Assembly: GCA_029775965.1 (NCBI GenBank)
Contig: JARVJU010000005.1
Location: forward strand, 27,822-91,821
Direction of reading: 5' to 3'
Source of the DNA: Nitrososphaeria archaeon
GTDB taxonomy: Archaea > Thermoproteota > Nitrososphaeria > Conexivisphaerales > DTJL01
Length of the DNA: 64,000 nt
The notes beneath the pieces are model-generated. The model did not search any database. It saw only the letters and a list, made by a program, of their open reading frames with translations, and had not been told where the DNA came from. Both the position numbers and the translations under genes were made by a program. Shown here one piece after another: positions 1 through 8,156 of the stretch (the first letter of the stretch is position 1; each line of letters opens with the position of its first letter).

Positions 1-252
1 TAGGATGAAACGTATCTGATAAGATCAAGTCGCTACTAGAAGTAGAACAGTTCGCAGCTCCTGATTTGCCATCGAAGATGGTATAACAAATTGCTTGCTG
101 ACTAGCTTACCATTAATATACAATTTCTGCTTAACAGCTTCGATTGTTAATACAGCATACTGTACTGGAAAAAGAATCTATAGGCTCAATCCTAGGTTAA
201 CAAAATTATTTTCAGTAAAATTGATAACCAAGTTGTCATACAAAGGATGCTT

Positions 253-738
253 ATGCCTAATAAAAGACCGACTGTAGGAGATACTGCACCGAATGCGTCA
301 CTTCTAGACCAGGATAGAAAGCAAAGAAATCTCTCAGAATTCTGGCATGATGGAAAGGCTTTGATAGCATTCTTTCCTGGAGCTTTTACATCTGTCTGTA
401 CTAAAGAAATGTGCACCTTTAGAGATGAAATGAGCAAGTTCAACAACCTAGAGGCGAACGTTGTTGGTGTAAGTGTAGATAACCCATTCGTGTTGAAGGG
501 CTTTGCAGAGAAGAATTCGCTGAATTTCACCTTGCTAAGCGATTATGCTAGAGAAGCAGTTAAGGCATACAGTGTGGAGCTACCAGACTTTGCTGGAATG
601 AGAGGTTACACAGCAGCGCAGAGATCTGTGTTCATAGTTGGCAAAGATGGCAAGATAAAATATGTTTGGGTGGCTGAGAATCCAGGTATCGAGCCGAATT
701 ATTCAGAGCTCGAAAAGGAGCTTTCGAGAATCAGGTGA
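253..738 (+). CDS. Peroxiredoxin (AhpC/TSA, AhpE/Prx5-like)
   Basis: Thiol peroxidase that reduces hydrogen peroxide and organic peroxides through a peroxidatic cysteine. The thioredoxin-fold sequence carries FFPGAFTSVCTKEMCTF near residues 42-58, with the T-x2-C active-site signature and a second Cys five residues on. The end GMRGYTAAQRSVFIVGKDG is typical of the family. Two in-frame ATGs (247, 253) exist; 253 is preferred because AAAGGA lies a normal distance upstream of it. It is followed within six bases by a second peroxiredoxin, so the two are probably co-transcribed for oxidative-stress defence. The family call is firm; the exact subfamily and reductant are not shown by the sequence. 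Confidence 0.9.
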   Translation: MPNKRPTVGDTAPNASLLDQDRKQRNLSEFWHDGKALIAFFPGAFTSVCTKEMCTFRDEMSKFNNLEANVVGVSVDNPFVLKGFAEKNSLNFTLLSDYAREAVKAYSVELPDFAGMRGYTAAQRSVFIVGKDGKIKYVWVAENPGIEPNYSELEKELSRIR

Positions 739-743
739 GAATA

Positions 744-1214
744 ATGACTGAAATAAAGGTCAAAGAAGGAGAGAAATTTCCTGATTTCGAACTAGACGCC
801 TTTCCTGAACCTAAAAGGCTCAGCCTGAAATCATTCAATGGCAAGTGGCTTGTCCTGTATTTCTATCCTAGGGATGATACTCCTGGCTGCACAGCTGAAG
901 CGTGCAACTTTAGAGATTCTTCACACGAGCTTCAAAAGTTAGGTGCCAGTGTAGTTGGTGTCAGCACAGATACTCCCGAGAGTCACAAGAAGTTTTCGAA
1001 TAAATATAGACTTTCTTTTCCACTTCTTAGTGATCCGTCTGGCGAGTTCGGTGCCAGCTTAGGGGTGCTGAGGGATTCCTCAAGACCGACTATGAATAGG
1101 GTCACTTTTATCATAGATCCAAATGGCATAGTTAGAAAGGTATACCCTAGAGTGGACCCTGCACACCATGCTGAGCAGATTGTAAAAGACCTAAGACAGC
1201 TAACTACTAATTGA
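744..1214 (+). CDS. bcp: Peroxiredoxin, PrxQ/BCP type
   Basis: Thioredoxin-dependent peroxiredoxin of the bacterioferritin-comigratory-protein (PrxQ) class, about 156 residues, normal for the family. The active site reads YPRDDTPGCTAEACNF, giving the C-x4-C pair (peroxidatic and resolving Cys) that defines PrxQ, and FPLLSDPSGEFGASLGV follows as expected. A GTG at 735 is also in frame, but the ATG at 744 has AGGTGA just before it and removes the overlap with the upstream gene. Tandem with the preceding peroxiredoxin, which differs in sequence, so the pair probably covers different substrates (inference). Confidence 0.92.
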   Translation: MTEIKVKEGEKFPDFELDAFPEPKRLSLKSFNGKWLVLYFYPRDDTPGCTAEACNFRDSSHELQKLGASVVGVSTDTPESHKKFSNKYRLSFPLLSDPSGEFGASLGVLRDSSRPTMNRVTFIIDPNGIVRKVYPRVDPAHHAEQIVKDLRQLTTN

Positions 1215-1235
1215 ATGTGTATTATTTCGCTAGAG

Positions 1236-1455
1236 TTATATACACGGAGTAGTGTCTATGCTTGGAGGTAATGGTGTATACCAACACATGGCTCTTTAAC
1301 GAAATCTGGAAAGGTCAGATCACAGACTCCAAAGCTTCAGGCCAAACCCAGGACCTTTCCGATTCCAAAGGTCAGTTCAAGGGAAAAATTCAGGAAGAGG
1401 TTCCAGCTTAAAAGACGAGCAGGTCAGAACTGGGTCATTCCATAACACTTTTTTA
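1236..1455 (+). other. Structured stretch upstream of nop5: long leader or ncRNA candidate
   Basis: About 275 bases lie between the PrxQ gene and nop5 with no ORF. A TATA-like TTATATAC lies at 1236-1243. Downstream is a purine-rich sequence with a perfect 9-bp inverted repeat (GGAAAGGTC at 1308-1316, GACCTTTCC at 1352-1360), and a T-run at about 1447-1454 could be a terminator. Either a long 5' leader of the nop5-fibrillarin operon or a separate small RNA would fit. I see no C/D box pair, SRP RNA or RNase P signature. Confidence 0.3.
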
Positions 1456-1489
1456 GTAACATCCAGTGCATACCTGGATGGTATAAATT

Positions 1490-2674
1490 TTGAAAGCAAA
1501 ACTTTTCCTCTGTGAAGCAGGATTAGCGCTTTTAGATGAAGAACAGAACCCAATTGCTAGCTTTCGTTTCCAAGGAGATATGTTTTCGAAGTACACTACA
1601 CTTCTTTCTGGTAAGTCTGTCGAGGAGCTGGAAATGCTGGCTGGTCAAGCTAAAAGCCTAAAGATAGAATTGTTACAGAATCCATATGACGAACTAACAA
1701 GTAGCTTGAAGTCCTTAGGGCTTAATATTCAGGCAGGTAATAGTAGAGAATTTCTTGAAGCTCAGAAAGAAGACATAATGATTAAAGCTGGTCTTGCTTA
1801 CTCCAAGGAAGAAGTTGCTGATATAATTAGGGAGTTCGCGGTAAGGCAGAGTGAAGAAAGAATCAGAAGAAAAGCTGGTGGCGCAGATCTTCAGGTCATA
1901 CAGTCTATTTCGTCGGTTGATGAATTAGATAAGATGATAAACCTACTCTCCGCAAGGGTTAGGGAATGGTACGGTCTGCACTTCCCAGAGCTTGATAACC
2001 TTATTCAGGATCCATTAGCCTACTGTAGATTCGTCTCAGAGCTGGGGGATAGGTCTAACGTTACACAAGATAAACTGAAGAGCCTAGGCTACAGCAACGA
2101 AAAGATTTCATCAATAATCCAAGCATCAAAAAGCTCAAAGGGTGGTTCAATGAGCAGTGAAGATATATCAGAACTTGTTTCTCTTGCATCAACAGTTAGT
2201 GATCTATCAAGAATAAGAGATAAGCTCATGAAGCACGTAGAAAGAAATATGGAAAGAATAGCGCCTAACTTAACAGCAATTGTGGGAGCAGCCATAGGGG
2301 CAAGACTTATTGCCAAGGCAGGAAGCCTAGAGAGGCTATCAAGACTGCCATCAAGCACTATACAGGTACTCGGGGCAGAAAAAGCACTGTTCAGAGCTCT
2401 GAAGAGCGGAGGCAGGCCTCCTAAACATGGGATACTTTTCCAGCATACGTTAGTTCATTCATCCGCAGAATGGTTGAGGGGAAAAATTGCTCGAATACTA
2501 GCTAGTAAACTATCACTAGCAGTACGAATAGACTTCTTCAGGGGGCAGCTGGATAAAGAGCTTGTCGATTCAGTTTCAAAGAAAATAGCGGAGGTCAAGC
2601 TGAAATATCCAAAACCAAAGAAGAAAAAAGAGGATCAAAGGTTTGCAAGAAATAACAGAAGACGACGAGGTTAA
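1490..2674 (+). CDS. nop5: NOP5 (Nop56/58-like) C/D box sRNP core protein
   Basis: Scaffold of the archaeal C/D box RNP that guides 2'-O-methylation of rRNA and tRNA; it bridges L7Ae-bound guide RNA and fibrillarin. The 394-residue protein has the N-terminal fibrillarin-binding region, a central helical/coiled-coil part and the Nop domain from about residue 255 (NLTAIVGAAIGARLIAKAGS, then RPPKHGILFQH). The C terminus is a Lys/Arg tail. The start is TTG; MKAKLFLCEAGLALLDEE matches the usual family N terminus. A TATA-like TATAAATTTT lies only 8 bases upstream, too close to drive this start, so transcription probably begins further upstream. The fibrillarin gene overlaps its 3' end by 32 bases. 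Confidence 0.95.
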   Translation: MKAKLFLCEAGLALLDEEQNPIASFRFQGDMFSKYTTLLSGKSVEELEMLAGQAKSLKIELLQNPYDELTSSLKSLGLNIQAGNSREFLEAQKEDIMIKAGLAYSKEEVADIIREFAVRQSEERIRRKAGGADLQVIQSISSVDELDKMINLLSARVREWYGLHFPELDNLIQDPLAYCRFVSELGDRSNVTQDKLKSLGYSNEKISSIIQASKSSKGGSMSSEDISELVSLASTVSDLSRIRDKLMKHVERNMERIAPNLTAIVGAAIGARLIAKAGSLERLSRLPSSTIQVLGAEKALFRALKSGGRPPKHGILFQHTLVHSSAEWLRGKIARILASKLSLAVRIDFFRGQLDKELVDSVSKKIAEVKLKYPKPKKKKEDQRFARNNRRRRG

Positions 2675-3356
2675 GGGTCTTTACTGGGTTACAATAAACG
2701 GAAGGAGGTTTCTTGCTACAAAGAATTTTGCACCTGGCATATCTGTTTACGGGGAGAGAACTCTAAAGCGTGGTTCTGAAGAATACAGAATATGGGACCC
2801 GTACAGAAGCAAGCTGGCAGCTGCAATGTTTAAAGGACTCAGCTTCATGCCCATAGGGGAAGGGTCAAGGGTTCTCTATCTGGGAGCTTCTACCGGAACA
2901 ACTGTAAGTCATGTTTCAGATATAGTAGGTTCTAGTGGAGTAGTTTTTGCAGTAGAAGTATCCCATCGTGTAGCTAGGGAGCTTGTTGAGCATGTCGCAA
3001 AGCATAGGAGAAACGTGATACCCATAGTTGAGGATGCAAGAAACTATTCCAAGTATGGAGTTGTGTATGGCAAAATAGACGTTGTCTACTCCGACATAGC
3101 ACAGCCGGACCAGACTGAGATAGCTCTTGGGAACTGTAGAAGGTATCTTAGCCCAAGAGGCTACCTGATGCTTGTAGTAAAGTCAAGAAGCATAGACGTT
3201 GTTAAGGAGCCAGAAGTTGTCATAAGAGCAGAACAAGAGAGAATTAAGGAAGCTGGGCTTGATATAGTGCAATCGATATTATCACTTGAACCATATGATA
3301 GGGACCATGGATTTATACTATCTAGGATGCAGACTACGAAGGACTCCTCTTCCTAG
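2643..3356 (+). CDS. flpA: Fibrillarin-like rRNA/tRNA 2'-O-methyltransferase
   Basis: SAM-dependent methyltransferase of the C/D box RNP; transfers methyl groups to ribose 2'-OH at positions chosen by guide RNA. At 237 residues it has the normal archaeal size. The Rossmann SAM motif VLYLGASTGTTVSHVSD is near residue 77, followed by VFAVEVSHRVARELV, IPIVEDARN and DVVYSDIAQPDQ, all fibrillarin hallmarks. The start is TTG inside the nop5 reading frame, which implies translational coupling with its partner. The 3' end overlaps the convergent radA gene by 23 bases. Confidence 0.96.
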   Translation: MQEITEDDEVKGLYWVTINGRRFLATKNFAPGISVYGERTLKRGSEEYRIWDPYRSKLAAAMFKGLSFMPIGEGSRVLYLGASTGTTVSHVSDIVGSSGVVFAVEVSHRVARELVEHVAKHRRNVIPIVEDARNYSKYGVVYGKIDVVYSDIAQPDQTEIALGNCRRYLSPRGYLMLVVKSRSIDVVKEPEVVIRAEQERIKEAGLDIVQSILSLEPYDRDHGFILSRMQTTKDSSS

Positions 3357-5466
3357 GAGTCTCTTCAGCGGGGTCATCTATCCCTTTGTTATTTATTACG
3401 AAGATTGCCTCACCCTCGGGATGATAGGGGCTGTCAACCATCCTGGCTATTCTGCTCTTAGATGCCTTTCTCAGATATATTCTATAAGTGCTTGTATGAG
3501 CAACTACATGACCTCCTGTAGCCCTAGTTGGATCGCCGAAGAAGAAGTCTGGACTTGATTGAACCTGATTTGTCACCACCACTGCTATGCCGTAAACCTC
3601 AGAATCTCTCAAAAGCATATGCATGAACCTGTTCAGCCTTTGCTGCCTCTCTGCTAGAGTACCTCTGCCTAGGAATTCAGCTCTGTAATGAGCTACCGCA
3701 GAATCAACAACCACGAGTTTCAGCTTTGTCTTTTCTATCTGCCTGCCCATCTCTCTGATAATCAGCTCTTGATGAGCGCTGTTGTAAGCTTTTGCAACTA
3801 TTATGTTATCCAAAACCTGTCCCGAGTCAAGCCCTCTGGCCTCTGCTATTTCCGCTATCCTTTCTGGTCTGAAAGTACCTTCTGTATCTACATATAGAGC
3901 ACCGGCAGATAGTCCTCCCTTTTCTTTTGGTTGCTGAACGAGAACTGAAAGTGTATGACAGATCTGAGAATTGTGCATCATGACCGGAAGGTTCCCTGCT
4001 ATAAAAGCATGTCCGTCGGGTACCTCGAAATCGTACACGTAGTCATTATAATCTTGCAGTTCCACTCTCTTCACAACATCCCAGTCGAATCTGAGAGCTT
4101 CGTCTATGGTTATTCTTAAATCATCAAGTAGTTTCACAGAATAGGTAATATCATCTGCGCCGGAACTTCCATCAGTATAAAGCTCAACTCGAATCCGAGA
4201 AAATTTGTCCAACGCATCATTGATCTGCCCTCTGATTAACAGTATCTTTTCTTCATCAAGCTTTATCGCATTATTAACAAACTCCTTAACTGCTTTTACT
4301 TCTTCAATTGATGGGAGATAGCTCACCCTCTTTCTGATATATGAACCAAGTGTATCAAGATAATGGACTGACAAATTATGCCTAGCAGGATGAAACCTTT
4401 TACCCTTCTTATATCCCTGCAGCTGGATATATAGATTATTACCACTTAAGGAAACTCCAATACCGATCTTCATGAGGGCATAAGCAAATGCTTCAAGGAC
4501 TTCTTCTTTGCCATTAATTACAATCTTTGAGTCCTGAATAGAATCTGGTTGATTAGAAAGATACTGCAGCAACTTGATAAGCTCACGCCTGCTCATGTTA
4601 ATGATCTTCTTTCTCAAGTAGTTTGAGCTAAGAACCATATCTGGGTATTGATCATCCGTTGCTTCATATTTTTCTGATTCTATCTTGAATAGTTCTTTTG
4701 CCACTCGTCTGTTATATGCTTCTCTGTGACCATTGTCGTAAGAAGCTCCTGTGATTCTTGGTATCGCAATAAAATCTCCTTCTTTCAGCAAATAGGCATT
4801 AACCCATCTTATACCGTCTTGGGACAAGACAAGAAAAGAATGCATAGCAGCAGCCTTGATCTGCCTACCAGATTCAGAAATAATTCTGAATACTCGCCTT
4901 ACCTTTTCTCTGTATATATATGAAGCGTTAGTTGGGGAGCATCCATAACCCAATAGCTTTAGCCCTTGAAGTTTAATTGCGAAACCATTGTTAATACTTA
5001 TCTCTTCTGCAACTTTTCTGAATCTGTCATAGACATCGGATATATTATCCAGATAGTATTTACCTTCAATGCTATAGAAGACAGGCGTATCGCCTGAAAC
5101 GCACTTACCGCTCCCATATTCCCCATAAAATTCTGTAACTGCTCCTGTTTCCACCCCTCCCCCCAATAGGTCGTCAAGATTCTTGGAGCCTGTTGATATC
5201 CTTTCTATGCTCTGTCGTCTCTGAAATAGTTCCTTCGCTGAAACAAAATCCTTCGATAGAATACCTAGCTCGCTCAATTTTGTCCGTGCCTTGTTTATAA
5301 GTTCGCTCGCCTTCGCTGTGTCTCCATTTATGCTATCGGCTACTTCTCCCACCCCTCGTGCAGCGAGGTCCATAATAGTGTAGATACCAGCTTCATGTAA
5401 TTTTTGCTTGGTTACCGGTCCTATACCTTCTAAGGAATCCAGCTCAAGCTCTTCACCAGATGTCAA
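3334..5466 (-). CDS. radA: RadA recombinase precursor, interrupted by an intein
   Basis: Archaeal RecA/Rad51 homologue that forms ATP-dependent filaments on single-stranded DNA for strand exchange. The 710-residue precursor holds an N-terminal HhH domain (LDSLEGIGPVTKQKLHEAG), the linker QRRQSIERISTGSKNLDDLL, and Walker A (GEYGSGK-SQ) split after Lys121 by a 378-residue intein. The C-terminal extein of 211 residues has ALYVDTEGTFRPERI, Walker B LKLVVVDS, L2 loop TNQVQSSPD and ATGGHVVAH. The spliced product would be 332 residues, normal for RadA. The precursor cannot bind ATP until the intein leaves. AsnRS lies 52 bases upstream on the same strand. Confidence 0.96.
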   Translation of the reverse strand: MTSGEELELDSLEGIGPVTKQKLHEAGIYTIMDLAARGVGEVADSINGDTAKASELINKARTKLSELGILSKDFVSAKELFQRRQSIERISTGSKNLDDLLGGGVETGAVTEFYGEYGSGKCVSGDTPVFYSIEGKYYLDNISDVYDRFRKVAEEISINNGFAIKLQGLKLLGYGCSPTNASYIYREKVRRVFRIISESGRQIKAAAMHSFLVLSQDGIRWVNAYLLKEGDFIAIPRITGASYDNGHREAYNRRVAKELFKIESEKYEATDDQYPDMVLSSNYLRKKIINMSRRELIKLLQYLSNQPDSIQDSKIVINGKEEVLEAFAYALMKIGIGVSLSGNNLYIQLQGYKKGKRFHPARHNLSVHYLDTLGSYIRKRVSYLPSIEEVKAVKEFVNNAIKLDEEKILLIRGQINDALDKFSRIRVELYTDGSSGADDITYSVKLLDDLRITIDEALRFDWDVVKRVELQDYNDYVYDFEVPDGHAFIAGNLPVMMHNSQICHTLSVLVQQPKEKGGLSAGALYVDTEGTFRPERIAEIAEARGLDSGQVLDNIIVAKAYNSAHQELIIREMGRQIEKTKLKLVVVDSAVAHYRAEFLGRGTLAERQQRLNRFMHMLLRDSEVYGIAVVVTNQVQSSPDFFFGDPTRATGGHVVAHTSTYRIYLRKASKSRIARMVDSPYHPEGEAIFVINNKGIDDPAEETPRKRSPS
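3970..5103 (-). other. Intein in the RadA P-loop
   Basis: Protein-splicing element at residues 122-499 of the RadA precursor. It begins with Cys1 in CVSGDTPVFY (block A) and ends with HAFIAGNLPVMMHN (blocks F/G, terminal His-Asn), followed by Ser+1 of the extein. Block B appears as AAAMHSFLVLSQDG. The length of 378 residues suggests a homing-endonuclease domain, but I cannot find clean LAGLIDADG motifs, so the endonuclease is probably degenerate. Insertion is exactly between K and S of the Walker A motif. Splice junctions were checked at codon level: Cys TGC at 5103-5101, Asn AAT at 3972-3970. Confidence 0.93.
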
Positions 5467-5518
5467 TGTTTGACAGCAAGAAGCATCTATGCCTGTTATA
5501 AAAAGTTGTATGAAGAGC

Positions 5519-6820
5519 TCAGGGATATACTCTGTTTGGTGTTCTTGGAAAGAGTGTGCTGGCTCTTATATGTCTTAGACCTAGTAGCCATCTCAGTGTC
5601 CTTTCAACACCAAGTCCAAAACCTGAATGCGGTGGCATTCCGTACCTTCTAAGGTCCAGATACCATTTCATTGTGCGAGGATCAAGTCCCTGCTGTCTGA
5701 CTTTATCCAGAAGAACATTGTAATTGTGAATTCTTTGCCCACCAGTGGCTATCTCTCCATATCCTTCTGGTGCAAGCAGGTCAGCACTAAGAGTAACCTT
5801 TGGGTTGTCGGGAGGTGACATATGATAGAAGCTTCTTGCGTTGACAGGGTATTTAGTAACAAACACAGGCTTATCAAAATTCAGACTTACTATCCTTTCG
5901 GCCTCTGTACCTAGGTCATCTCCCCAGGATATGCTGATTCCACTTTTAGTTGCTATGTCAAGCGCTTCATCATATGTTATTCTTGGGAAAGGAGGTTCTG
6001 GTGCAACTACTTTTTTCCCTACTCTGCTTAATTCTTCCTTGCAATCATTTGCTATTGAGCTTGAGATGTTAAACACAAGCTCTTCTTCTATCTTCATCAG
6101 GTCTTCGAAGCCAGTAAACGCAAGTTCAGCTTCTATCATCCAGAATTCTGTTAGATGTCTTGAGGTCTTTGACCTTTCTGCTCTGAAAGCAGGTTGAACT
6201 ATGAATACCTTGTCCAGAGCGCATATCGCTGCCTCTTCGTACAACTGAGCACTCTGGCTAAGATAGACCACATCGTCAAAGTACTTAACCGGAAAGAGTG
6301 TAGCGCCTCCTTCAACAGCAGCCTTAACAAGTATAGGAGACTGAATATACACATACCCCCTTGAGAAAAAGTAGTCAAAAACAGATTCCATGAGCTTTGA
6401 CCTTATCTTGATTATTGCTGACGTCCTGGGACCTCGAAGAGCTAGGTGCCTTAAGTCATAAAGAGCTGTCCTTGACTTTAATAGACTCTTTCTGAGTGGC
6501 CAAAGTTCTGCGGGGGAGATCACCTGAAAGTTAGACAAAACGAGTTCTTTACCAGACGGTGCCCTAGGGTCATCCTTTACAATTCCTTCAGCATATACAG
6601 CAGACTCTATGCTTGCATCTTTTGCAGCTTCCCATGCTTCTTGAGGAATAGTTCCTTTCCTTCCTGAAACTTGTATATACCCTGAACCATCTCTTATTCT
6701 TAGGAAGAGGAGCCCCCCAACTTGGTGCTTTACTGCGACCCAGCCAAGTAATCTTACTGGGGTTCCAGCAGTCAACGTTAGAGCCTCTGCGGCATAATGA
6801 CTTCGAGTTGGTGTCTGCAA
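5519..6820 (-). CDS. asnS: Asparaginyl-tRNA synthetase (class IIb)
   Basis: Charges tRNA-Asn with asparagine. The N-terminal OB-fold anticodon-binding domain (about residues 15-105) is followed by the class II catalytic core: motif 2 FRAERSKTSRHLTEFWMIEAE, LLAPEGYGEIATGGQRI, and motif 3 GFGLGVERTLRWLLGL. YLSQSAQLYEEAAI and DLLAPEGYGE favour AsnRS over the related archaeal AspRS. At 433 residues it is full length. The start is a TTG; an A/T-rich box (TTTTAAAA) lies about 38 bases upstream. The gene is separated from radA by 52 bases on the same strand. Confidence 0.9.
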   Translation of the reverse strand: MQTPTRSHYAAEALTLTAGTPVRLLGWVAVKHQVGGLLFLRIRDGSGYIQVSGRKGTIPQEAWEAAKDASIESAVYAEGIVKDDPRAPSGKELVLSNFQVISPAELWPLRKSLLKSRTALYDLRHLALRGPRTSAIIKIRSKLMESVFDYFFSRGYVYIQSPILVKAAVEGGATLFPVKYFDDVVYLSQSAQLYEEAAICALDKVFIVQPAFRAERSKTSRHLTEFWMIEAELAFTGFEDLMKIEEELVFNISSSIANDCKEELSRVGKKVVAPEPPFPRITYDEALDIATKSGISISWGDDLGTEAERIVSLNFDKPVFVTKYPVNARSFYHMSPPDNPKVTLSADLLAPEGYGEIATGGQRIHNYNVLLDKVRQQGLDPRTMKWYLDLRRYGMPPHSGFGLGVERTLRWLLGLRHIRASTLFPRTPNRVYP

Positions 6821-6941
6821 CGCGCGATGCCCAAGAGCATTCGATTATTTGAAATTTTTAAAACAATTAGGAAGTTTGTCTCTGTGCATAGCAGAATAGA
6901 GCGCAAAGTCTAATTAATGCACTAAAAGGGAATGGATTACA

Positions 6942-8072
6942 TTGAAGAACAAATCAAACGCGTTTAGAGTCCTTATACTTCCATCTTCGTCTGTTGATAC
7001 AGAAAGGATAGCATTACAGATGCAGGATTATCCCTTCCTCCCTGCATTTACTGCCAAAAATCTAGACTCTTGCATTATTGCGAGTTCTGAAGAAATACTG
7101 AAGTTTGCAGATATGGTAGCAAAATTCCCTGGGGTGGACAGTGTATTAGTTGGAAAGAAGGTTGACAACTTGGACGGAGCTGCGATTGAGATAAAAGATA
7201 TGATTATGAAGCTGGCTGAAAAAAAGGATAAGTACGCTATCAAAGTAAGATGCTTGGATTCAGAGTGCAATGAAACAGATGTATCAATGCTTCTTACCTC
7301 TAAATGCATAGACCTGCTATCACCACTAGGTTTCAAACTGAGTGAAAGGGATGCAAAGTTAAGAATAGATGTTGCAGTGGCATCAAATCTTCTATTCGTG
7401 TCATATATTCAGAAAGCAGGGCTGGGTGGTAAGGAATTTGGGTCAGCTGGAAAGGCTGTTATAATGTTCAAGGGTGATATAAACTGTCTTTTAGCTACAT
7501 TATATTTGCTTAAGCTAGGATTCTATCCTATACTTGTCGCAGCGATAGATGTAAGAAGTGCATCAAAAACAATAAGGCAGATAGTAGAAAATGCCTGTCT
7601 TGTTAGGGAATATATCCCGGTTAAGGAATTTTATCTTCATCTGATACCTGTACGAATTGATGGTTTGTCTGACAGGGTGGAGATACGCCATGGATATCTT
7701 CGTGAGGTTGCAGAATTGGTGGCTTCAGCTAATTCAGCAGTGGTAATAGCTACAGGAATAACAATGGATAATGCTGCACCGTCTATTCTCTCGATATATC
7801 ACAAGTCGAAGTTCACAGTTGTACATCCTTTGCTGAGCATGGATAAGCAGGATATATCTAAAGTGGCTCCGAGTTTCTTTGGAGAACATGTCAAGCCAAT
7901 AACAAGCGATCCTCTTGAAAGTAAAATTTCAAAAGAATTCGGGGAAGAAACCCTGAAGGAATTTGCATTACTTTCGGTCCGCTCAAGCGTCTCCATAAAG
8001 CTAGCCAACAGGTCTTTGTATAACACTTCATTAGATGAAGCTATGGATAAACTCCAAGCAGCTGTAAAGTGA
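6942..8072 (+). CDS. ThiI-like protein with THUMP domain and degenerate PP-loop
   Basis: Resembles ThiI, the tRNA 4-thiouridine synthetase. The N-terminal ferredoxin-like and THUMP regions (about residues 1-165) lead into KEFGSAGKAVIMFKGDI, the place where ThiI has its ATP-binding SGGxDS loop. Later parts also follow ThiI (SAVVIATGITMDNAAP, FTVVHPLLSMDKQDI). The P-loop Ser, Gly and Asp are replaced, and the usual active-site Cys regions are not evident. It may be a non-catalytic RNA-binding relative or a decayed enzyme. The start is TTG. The stop TGA (8070-8072) is formed by the first bases of a 50-bp repeat, so the present C terminus may differ from the ancestral one. Confidence 0.65.
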   Translation: MKNKSNAFRVLILPSSSVDTERIALQMQDYPFLPAFTAKNLDSCIIASSEEILKFADMVAKFPGVDSVLVGKKVDNLDGAAIEIKDMIMKLAEKKDKYAIKVRCLDSECNETDVSMLLTSKCIDLLSPLGFKLSERDAKLRIDVAVASNLLFVSYIQKAGLGGKEFGSAGKAVIMFKGDINCLLATLYLLKLGFYPILVAAIDVRSASKTIRQIVENACLVREYIPVKEFYLHLIPVRIDGLSDRVEIRHGYLREVAELVASANSAVVIATGITMDNAAPSILSIYHKSKFTVVHPLLSMDKQDISKVAPSFFGEHVKPITSDPLESKISKEFGEETLKEFALLSVRSSVSIKLANRSLYNTSLDEAMDKLQAAVK

Positions 8073-8117
8073 ACTACCCCGCCCTTGCAGATGTGGCTTC
8101 TTGAGAGATTAGATAAA
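8069..8117 (-). repeat. Solo TnpB right-end-like 50-bp element, copy 1
   Basis: Stand-alone copy of a repeat found three times in nearly the same form. On the plus strand it runs from GTGAACTACCCCGCCCTTG to GAGATTAGATAAA. The reverse strand matches the conserved 3' end of IS605-type tnpB genes (hairpin followed by GGGGTAGTTCAC), a region that in known systems forms the end of the omega/guide RNA. This copy has a damaged hairpin (left arm CCACATCT instead of CCCCGTCC). It overlaps the stop codon of the ThiI-like gene. Confidence 0.7.
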
Positions 8118-8156
8118 ATCTTGGTCTTTTATTATGTCTTATAAGCAAAGAGCCAT

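Noticed and set aside
1..246. Possible tail of an upstream gene at the window start
   Set aside because: Frame 1 opens with TAG at bases 1-3, which could end a gene lying outside, but no sequence is available to support it.
4726..4923. Plus-strand 65-codon frame within radA
   Set aside because: It lies fully inside the intein coding region on the opposite strand and has no protein-like features.
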